Assembly (NCBI GenBank): GCA_003550625.1
Contig: PUKU01000005.1
Location: forward strand, 1-10,164
Length of the DNA: 10,164 nucleotides
Direction: 5' to 3'
From: Candidatus Aenigmatarchaeota archaeon
GTDB lineage: Archaea; Aenigmatarchaeota; Aenigmatarchaeia; PWEA01
Shown: positions 6,932 to 10,164 of the stretch, piece after piece
Position numbering within the stretch: position 1 is the stretch's first letter
Layout of the letters: each line of letters begins with the position of its first letter
Translations under genes and position numbers: made by a program
Notes under the pieces: model-generated
Told to the model about the DNA's origin: nothing
Seen by the model: the letters and a program-made list of their open reading frames with translations, nothing else
Database searches by the model: none

Positions 6932-6942
6932 GGATAAAAATT
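6932..6942 (-). promoter_or_regulatory. TATA box of amrS
   Basis: AATTTTTATCC on the minus strand is centred about 27 bases before ATG 6910, giving a leaderless or near-leaderless mRNA. Confidence 0.45.
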
Positions 6943-6961
6943 CATCTCTGTCAGTGGGGAG

Positions 6962-6971
6962 AATATTTAAA
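6962..6971 (+). promoter_or_regulatory. TATA box of the tRNA-Thr gene
   Basis: AATATTTAAA is centred about 30 bases before the first base of the mature tRNA at 6997, the normal archaeal spacing. It lies back-to-back with the amrS promoter. Confidence 0.6.
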
Positions 6972-7035
6972 CCTCACATGAGAAATTAAACCTTGTGCCT
7001 CGGTAGCTCAGTTCGGCCGGAGCGGCTGCCTCGTA

Positions 7036-7069
7036 CTGTTTGGCCAGTTCTTTGCTGGTCCCACAGGAA
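7036..7069 (+). other. tRNA-Thr intron 1 (34 bases, anticodon loop, after position 37)
   Basis: It lies at the canonical archaeal site. Inside, GGCCAG (7042-7047) pairs with CTGGTC (7055-7060). The central helix of the splice structure is weak: C7030-G7067, T7031-G7066 and G7033-C7064 with one mismatch, so the bulge-helix-bulge is relaxed. Cuts are predicted after 7035 and 7069. Confidence 0.8.
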
Positions 7070-7091
7070 AGCAGCAGGTCGTGGGTTCAAA

Positions 7092-7140
7092 AGAACCTTT
7101 TTACTCACTTCGATCGCGAAAAAAGAGTAGGTTCGGAAAA
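7092..7140 (+). other. tRNA-Thr intron 2 (49 bases, T loop, position 59/60)
   Basis: T-loop bases TTC (7086-7088) pair with GAA (7136-7138), followed by an A-G mismatch. The three-base bulges AAA (7090-7092) and AAT (7139-7141) put the cuts after 7091 and 7140. The intron body is a hairpin: GAACC (7093-7097) with GGTTC (7130-7134), TACTC with GAGTA, and TTCG with CGAA at the tip. This fits a bulge-helix-bulge substrate and restores a standard T loop. Confidence 0.8.
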
Positions 7141-7157
7141 TCCCACCCGAGGCTCCA

Positions 7158-7162
7158 TTTTT
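7158..7162 (+). terminator. Oligo-T terminator after tRNA-Thr
   Basis: Five T bases follow the encoded CCA directly, then a T-rich stretch (TTGTCTTTCT). Archaeal RNA polymerase stops at such runs. A hairpin with TTTCTG/CAGAAA arms lies further on at 7184-7200. Confidence 0.5.
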
Positions 7163-7428
7163 GTCTTTCTGGTTACTTGATAATTTCTGTGAATCAGAAA
7201 CAGTACTGAAGCTACGGTTCTGAATACAGGCATATACTTTCGATCATGAACTATGGAGAACACTTAACACGTTTACGAACTAAATATGTCCTTTTTGAAC
7301 TCTCTATTGTGAATCAAGGTTAAAACGGGAGTCTGGTGTTTTTCAGGATGTCCCTGGACTCTCGAGTACTTTTATGTCTTTTGTACAACCATATTTTATT
7401 CAAAAAACTTTTAAAGCAGCGTGAATAA
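7163..7428. other. AT-rich intergenic stretch without a recognisable gene
   Basis: No open frame here shows coding character. It holds a small hairpin (TTTCTG-5-CAGAAA, 7184-7200), a repeated GTGAATCA (7189-7196 and near 7311) and the promoter of the following remnant. A 25-codon ATG frame from 7246 looks like chance. No C/D-box or other RNA motif could be made out. From 7618 to 7748, after the remnant, nothing is seen either. Confidence 0.5.
7407..7416 (+). promoter_or_regulatory. TATA box before the start-less small reading frame
   Basis: ACTTTTAAAG is a good archaeal TATA match; 27 bases on from its centre is about 7439. GGTGA, a ribosome binding site sequence like that of the S-layer gene, follows at 7438-7442. 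Confidence 0.4.
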
Positions 7429-7446
7429 TACATATACGGTGAGAAC

Positions 7447-7617
7447 ATCCCCAACGGGTCAATTGAAGATAGTAAAAAAGAGTACGAGGACAGTATCGAT
7501 AGCTGGCCAAGTTCCTACAACGAAGATCCGAAGAACTCTCCTATATACATAGAAACAAGGAGCAATTCAGGCCTAAGGAAGATATACAGCCGTATCGCAG
7601 AGTTTTTTGATAGTTAA
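7447..7617 (+). pseudogene. Small acidic reading frame without a standard start codon (56 codons)
   Basis: From 7447 to the TAA at 7615-7617 one frame reads like a protein of this genome: acidic, with familiar codons (IPNGSIEDSKKEYEDS..., NSPIYIETRSNSGL, ending RIAEFFDS). The frame is open back to 7429 (stop TAA at 7426-7428) but contains no ATG, GTG or TTG before the coding-like part. A TATA box (7407-7416) and GGTGA (7438-7442) precede it, and ATC at 7447 sits about where an ATG would be expected. It may be a gene that lost its start (ATG to ATC), a frameshifted remnant of a longer gene, or one using an unusual start. A GTG at 7439 opens a different, basic 38-codon frame that looks non-coding. 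I recognise no family. Confidence 0.4.
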
Positions 7618-7748
7618 TCTCCACAAGACGCCTCGTACTGCATTTAGCTTTAGAAAAGTATTAGAGCAGGGTGTTTATTGTGCATTGTAAAAATTTCTCC
7701 GGAGACCGCTGACTAAGAAATGGATCGCTTTTATTCTTCGTCTTTGGT

Positions 7749-8342
7749 TTAACCCAGTAGCTTCTTTATCTTGTCCAGAAATCCTTCTTTGTTCAACTCT
7801 TCGTCCAGCCCTTTGTGGTACGGATTCGCGGTTTTCGCCCTCTTTGCTTCCTTCCGTAATGCTGTATCCCTGTCTTCTGTTCCTTTGGACACTCTTTCCT
7901 TTTCACCACATTTCTTGCAGTACAGAAGCTCCTTCTTTTCTAGATCCGAGCTGTCATCCTTCGCTCTATTGATATCAGCAAGCCATTTGTACTCATGGCC
8001 GAAGTCTTCGCATTTACCGGGGTTACTGATATCGATACTATCTTCTACGTACTGAACCACATCGCCAGGATTTTTATCAGGGTAGAAGCTTTCTGGTACG
8101 ACGAATCCTGGAATATCTTTATCATCTGAACATTTTTTGCACCGGATCCTGTACATGAAGTCGAAAATTTCTTCACCTTCGTAGATATCTTTGTAAAGAC
8201 CACCACTAGGGGTTCCTTTATTACCGCGACCTTTCAGGTGGGAATACATCAGATCATATTCGTGCCCGGCCTCGTTGCATGGTCCAGGATTTGTTACCCG
8301 GTATTTATTCGATCTCTTTTGGATAAGATCTTGTTTAGCCAT
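7749..8342 (-). CDS. Protein with two tandem zinc-binding C-x4-H...CxxC modules
   Basis: A 197-residue cytoplasmic protein with an internal duplication. Module 1: NPGPCNEAGHEY (18-29), then RCKKC (67-71). Module 2: NPGKCEDFGHEY (107-118), then YCKKCGEKE (141-149). Each supplies one Cys, one His and a CxxC pair (C22, H27, C68, C71; C111, H116, C142, C145), enough for one zinc per module. The spacing between half-sites is larger in module 1 (about 40 residues, with a Gly-rich insert GRGNKGTPSGG) than in module 2 (about 25). A charged C-terminal helix ends in KIKKLLG. Zinc ribbons often bind nucleic acid or serve as protein-interaction parts, but no enzyme motif is present and I do not know the family. 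It starts at ATG 8342 and has its own promoter. Confidence 0.85.
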   Translation of the reverse strand: MAKQDLIQKRSNKYRVTNPGPCNEAGHEYDLMYSHLKGRGNKGTPSGGLYKDIYEGEEIFDFMYRIRCKKCSDDKDIPGFVVPESFYPDKNPGDVVQYVEDSIDISNPGKCEDFGHEYKWLADINRAKDDSSDLEKKELLYCKKCGEKERVSKGTEDRDTALRKEAKRAKTANPYHKGLDEELNKEGFLDKIKKLLG

Positions 8343-8360
8343 GGTAGTTCACACAGTGTT

Positions 8361-8385
8361 AATAAAATACTAAAAATATTTATAT
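8361..8385 (-). promoter_or_regulatory. AT-rich promoter region of the zinc-module gene
   Basis: Two TATA-like elements are read on the minus strand: TATTTTATT (8361-8369), about 23 bases from the ATG and fitting a leaderless mRNA; and ATATAAATATT (8375-8385), about 38 bases away and giving a leader of about ten bases. I cannot choose between them. A small palindrome, ACACAGTGT (8351-8359), lies nearer the gene. Confidence 0.4.
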
Positions 8386-8467
8386 GTTGAATCTCAGAAC
8401 GGCCATAAAGCTCCATTTTCTGCATTTTGGCATTTGGTTTAGGCACCACAGACGGAAAATACAAAAG

Positions 8468-8477
8468 ACTTTTAAGC
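8468..8477 (+). promoter_or_regulatory. TATA box of the Pcc1-like gene
   Basis: GACTTTTAAG lies about 36 bases before the chosen ATG at 8509, predicting a short leader that includes the AGGTG ribosome binding site at 8497-8501. That site, seven bases before the ATG, is why I prefer 8509 over the in-frame GTG at 8500. Confidence 0.5.
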
Positions 8478-8508
8478 GATGCACTGCTTTTAATTGTAGG
8501 TGTTTGAA

Positions 8509-8802
8509 ATGAAGATAGCATTTAGAGTGGACGAATCGGATAAATCAAAACTCCAGGGTATACTCGATGAGGATCCTATATCAAGGATTTCCATTAACCA
8601 GAGGAACTCCAGTTCACTTGGACTTGATCAGGAGGGCATCGTACTGATGCTTGAAGGAGAGAAGGAAGTCTGTGAGCAGGCCAAGGAAAAGATCCAGGAG
8701 TTCGGAGACGAGCTGGAGGGTGACGAAAAGGACGAGGTTATCAGAGCACTAGAAGAGGCAGAGAAGGAAGCAGCCGAAGGCTTTGGCTCGATTTTCGGAT
8801 GA
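8509..8802 (+). CDS. Small Pcc1-like protein (possible KEOPS subunit)
   Basis: A 97-residue soluble acidic protein. The order is a strand (MKIAFRV), a helix (ESDKSKLQGILDED), a strand with NQRNSSSLGLD, a strand (GIVLMLEG) and a long helix (EKEVCEQAKEKIQEFGDEL). This strand-helix-strand-strand-helix layout and size resemble Pcc1, the small dimerising subunit of the KEOPS complex that makes t6A37 on tRNAs reading ANN codons. The usual Pcc1 C-terminal motif is not clear, and an extra acidic helix with the tail GFGSIFG (91-97) is added, so a related uncharacterised archaeal family is equally possible. The coiled-coil gene follows in the same direction after 52 bases but has its own TATA box. Confidence 0.75.
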   Translation: MKIAFRVDESDKSKLQGILDEDPISRISINQRNSSSLGLDQEGIVLMLEGEKEVCEQAKEKIQEFGDELEGDEKDEVIRALEEAEKEAAEGFGSIFG

Positions 8803-8814
8803 CGTCGAGTGAAA

Positions 8815-8825
8815 ATATTTAAATA
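8815..8825 (+). promoter_or_regulatory. TATA box of the coiled-coil protein gene
   Basis: ATATTTAAATA is one of the best TATA matches in the window. Its centre is about 35 bases before ATG 8855, so the leader should be about 8-10 bases. Confidence 0.6.
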
Positions 8826-8854
8826 GAAAAAGGTTATGTTTACCTGGGTTTATT

Positions 8855-9490
8855 ATGGCATTTTGGAAAAGTGACGACGAAAAGAGAAGAGAGATTGAGG
8901 AGCTTAAGAAACAGGTAGAGGGCCGTGATTCGGCCACCGGTTTACCTGAGCCTCCCAAACCACCCGAGCCGCCGGCTGAGAAGCCGTTGCAGGGACCAGA
9001 GCCGAGATCCGATGTTGAGTTCGAAGAACCTTCGATAAGAATAAAGCAGCAACCTAGAAGAGAAACTCGACATGAGCCCGCAGAAACACGTGGACCTGTG
9101 GAGGAAGATGTAGCCGAAGATATACAGGAAGCCGTTAAGGATGTACCACATGAGGGTCCTGAGGATGATTCCGCACCTCTGTTTGTTAAGATAGACAAGT
9201 ACAGGGATGTCATCCAGGACCTGGAGATGATAAGAGGCTCCTTGGACGACCTGACAAGGTTGTTTGAACTTATGAACGAAGTTGACCACATAAAGAGAAA
9301 GGGCATGGACCAGCTAAGGAATGGACTTGCTGAACTTACAGATACGTTGGTTTCCATGGACGAGAAGTTCATAAGACCCGATGGTGCCGAAGAGATGGCA
9401 ACCGAAGTAAAGTCCGGTGTTTCTAAGACGGTCAGTGATCTACAGAGCGAGCTCAGGAACATAAGGGAAAATCTCAAGAGGTTGGAGTAA
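8855..9490 (+). CDS. Archaeal coiled-coil protein with a proline-rich linker, unknown function
   Basis: A 211-residue soluble acidic protein. After a short start (MAFWKSDDEK) comes a charged helix (about 8-22), then a proline-rich disordered linker with repeated PEPP/PKPPEPP (30-50), an acidic segment (51-106), a compact motif APLFVKIDKYRDVI (107-120) and helical coiled-coil segments (about 119-170 and 185-211). The LFVKIDKY motif before a coiled coil is, from memory, common in uncharacterised proteins of DPANN archaea; I have not checked this. A structural or scaffolding role is plausible. No cysteine and no enzyme motif are seen. It follows the Pcc1-like gene and ends 22 bases before tRNA-Leu. 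Confidence 0.82.
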   Translation: MAFWKSDDEKRREIEELKKQVEGRDSATGLPEPPKPPEPPAEKPLQGPEPRSDVEFEEPSIRIKQQPRRETRHEPAETRGPVEEDVAEDIQEAVKDVPHEGPEDDSAPLFVKIDKYRDVIQDLEMIRGSLDDLTRLFELMNEVDHIKRKGMDQLRNGLAELTDTLVSMDEKFIRPDGAEEMATEVKSGVSKTVSDLQSELRNIRENLKRLE

Positions 9491-9512
9491 CCTCCCTTCG
9501 TATTTATTTTTT
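9479..9512 (+). terminator. Hairpin and T-rich tract at the end of the coiled-coil gene
   Basis: AGGTT-ggagt-AACCT (9479-9493) spans the stop codon, and TATTTATTTTTTG (9501-9513) follows. Either could end transcription. It sits directly against the 5' end of tRNA-Leu, for which I see no TATA box at the usual distance, so read-through into the tRNA is the alternative. Confidence 0.35.
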
Positions 9513-9535
9513 GCGGGGGTACCCAAGTGGCCAAA

Positions 9536-9547
9536 CATTGGGCTAAA
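9536..9547 (+). other. Twelve extra bases in the D loop of tRNA-Leu (mini-intron or duplication)
   Basis: Removing CATTGGGCTAAA restores a standard arm with loop AAGTGGCCAAA. TGGCCAAA (9528-9535) and TGGGCTAAA (9539-9547) are near copies, suggesting a tandem duplication. No full splicing motif fits so short a piece, so whether it is spliced is open. The boundaries can slide by up to three bases. Confidence 0.6.
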
Positions 9548-9562
9548 GGGGCCAGACTCAAG

Positions 9563-9610
9563 TTCAACTTGAGTTTTGAGGAAAATTTCTTCGATAATTT
9601 CCGATGAGAA
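9563..9610 (+). other. tRNA-Leu intron (48 bases, after position 37)
   Basis: Anticodon-loop bases CTCA (9557-9560) pair perfectly with TGAG (9605-9608). The three-base bulges AGT (9561-9563) and AAA (9609-9611) place the cuts after 9562 and 9610, a strict bulge-helix-bulge core. CTTGAG inside the intron can also pair with the anticodon loop, a competing fold. Confidence 0.88.
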
Positions 9611-9769
9611 ATCTGGTGGTTTAGTACCTTCGTCGGTTCGAATCCGGCCCCCCGCATCAACTATATTGCATATTTTTATGATTTCATCCAGAGATATTGG
9701 GTTTTGGCTACAGTAAGATTCTATAAGTCCAATCGTGGGTAACCTGTAGTTGTTTCCCAGATGTTCCAG

Positions 9770-10164
9770 TCAAAATCGTCCATATATTTGATACTTTGGT
9801 TTAAAGTGAGCAACCACATCTTTGTTATCGTCCATGGTGATTGTTATCTCTTTGTTTTCTTCCTCTCCTTCCGGTACATCTCCTTTCCAGCCGCTGAACT
9901 CCCACCACTCTTCCGGCTCCGGCTCGGCCTCGAGATCAATCTCTTCTCCGTAATCAAAATCATGTTCTCCTTCTCCGAGCTTAGTCTCACTGCCCTCGCC
10001 TTCTATGCTAATGGTAAGTGAACACTTTTCCACGGTTACGGTCGTTGGGTCTGATGCCACTCCTTCGTATTCGGCAGTGACATAATAACTTCCTGCTTCT
10101 GTCTCCTCGAAGGTCCCGTCGTCTGTTATAGTTCCTTCGTCAGCATACCATTCAAAATCCGTAT
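9770..10164 (-). CDS. C-terminal end of a surface protein with an Ig-like domain and an InlB/Flg_new-type repeat (runs off the right edge)
   Basis: The frame is open from the right edge to the TGA at 9772-9770, about 131 codons; an internal GTG at 10060 is not a credible start. From the edge it reads WYADEGTITDDGTFEETEAG, then SYYVTAEYEGVASDPTTVTV, the pattern of a bacterial-type Ig-like (Big) domain: a Trp strand, a Gly/Asp turn, and a closing VTV strand. Next comes TISIEGEG...HDFDYGEEIDLEAEPEPEEWWEFSGWKGD, then ITITMDDNKDVVAHF, the standard layout of the InlB-B/Flg_new_2 repeat, and a short tail KPKYQIYGRF. Such modules are found in secreted adhesins and surface proteins. No anchor or sorting motif is seen at this end. 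The composition is very acidic. Confidence 0.8.
   Translation of the reverse strand, partial: TDFEWYADEGTITDDGTFEETEAGSYYVTAEYEGVASDPTTVTVEKCSLTISIEGEGSETKLGEGEHDFDYGEEIDLEAEPEPEEWWEFSGWKGDVPEGEEENKEITITMDDNKDVVAHFKPKYQIYGRF

Larger units (their letters stand above)
6997..7157 (+). tRNA. tRNA-Thr(CGU) with two introns and an encoded CCA
   Basis: The acceptor stem GCCTCGG (6997-7003) pairs perfectly with CCGAGGC (7147-7153). The D stem is GCTC/GAGC (7006-7009, 7020-7023). The anticodon stem is GCTGC (7025-7029) with GCAGC (7071-7075), and the loop C-T-CGT-A + A gives anticodon CGU, reading ACG. The T stem is GTGGG (7081-7085) with CCCAC (7142-7146). The discriminator is U (7154), as in archaeal tRNA-Thr, and CCA is encoded at 7155-7157. 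Two insertions break the cloverleaf: 7036-7069 after position 37, and 7092-7140 in the T loop between positions 59 and 60. Removing both leaves 78 bases including CCA, a normal length, with a T loop of TTCAAAT. Amino-acid identity rests on anticodon and discriminator, which agree. Confidence 0.92.
9513..9656 (+). tRNA. tRNA-Leu(CAA) with an anticodon-loop intron and 12 extra bases in the D arm
   Basis: The acceptor stem GCGGGGG (9513-9519) pairs with CCCCCGC (9649-9655); the discriminator is A (9656) and no CCA is encoded. The anticodon stem CCAGA (9552-9556) pairs with TCTGG (9612-9616) around C-T-CAA-G + A, giving CAA for the UUG codon. The long variable arm (9617-9631, GGT/ACC stem) confirms the class II Leu type. 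The T arm is GTCGG-TTCGAAT-CCGGC (9632-9648). A 48-base intron sits after position 37. The D arm reads CCC (9522-9524) to GGG (9548-9550) with G26 at 9551, but holds 12 more bases than normal. Without both insertions the tRNA is 84 bases, typical for tRNA-Leu. Confidence 0.92.

Noticed and set aside
7246..7323. A 25-codon ATG frame between tRNA-Thr and the remnant
   Set aside because: Too short, with no ribosome binding site or family resemblance.
7439..7552. A GTG-started 38-codon frame at the leaderless position after the TATA box
   Set aside because: The product is basic and unlike neighbouring proteins, while the overlapping frame from 7447 looks coding.
7163..7748. A C/D-box or other small RNA gene in the AT-rich gap
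   Set aside because: Box-like words occur singly but not as a paired C and D box set, and no stable fold stands out.
8749..9660. A 303-codon minus-strand frame across the coiled-coil gene and tRNA-Leu
   Set aside because: It runs antisense through a well-formed gene and a tRNA, is Ser/Leu-rich and unlike the acidic proteome, and has no promoter of its own.
1..10164. CRISPR array, insertion sequence, transposase or phage genes
   Set aside because: No regular repeats with spacers, terminal inverted repeats, transposase motifs or phage-type genes were found on either strand.

Overview
The window looks like chromosomal DNA from an archaeon, probably a halophilic member of the DPANN radiation (Nanohaloarchaeota-like). 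The reasons are: two tRNA genes with introns that form bulge-helix-bulge structures; TATA-like boxes about 25-30 bases before many start codons, several apparently leaderless; a methanococcal-type S-layer protein; an AmrS radical SAM enzyme; strongly acidic proteins, including cytoplasmic ones; and moderate GC content. The lineage is an inference from these traits, not from a marker gene.

Left part (1-5354), cell envelope. A partial S-layer protein runs leftward off the window. Its upstream region holds a structured leader, a TATA box and a perfect 15-bp palindrome. A six-helix membrane protein of unknown function and a processive-type family 2 glycosyltransferase diverge from a 53-bp gap that appears to contain a single two-way TATA box. 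The glycosyltransferase overlaps a membrane-anchored thioredoxin-fold protein. That gene's end overlaps, tail to tail, a secreted-ectodomain / single-helix / winged-helix protein that looks like a membrane-tethered transcription regulator. Together these suggest a locus for building and sensing the cell surface.

Middle part (5414-7750). amrS and a small unknown acidic gene form a leftward operon. A divergent tRNA-Thr(CGU) gene follows, with two introns: one at the usual anticodon-loop site and one in the T loop. About 590 AT-rich bases come next, holding only one coding-like remnant that has a promoter and a ribosome binding site but no normal start codon.

Right part (7749-10164). A protein with two copies of a C-x4-H...CxxC zinc-binding module is read leftward. 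A small Pcc1-like protein and a coiled-coil protein are read rightward, followed at once by tRNA-Leu(CAA), which has an anticodon-loop intron and 12 unexplained extra bases in the D loop. The right edge holds the C-terminal end of a repeat-rich surface protein read leftward. No insertion sequences, CRISPR arrays or phage genes were seen.
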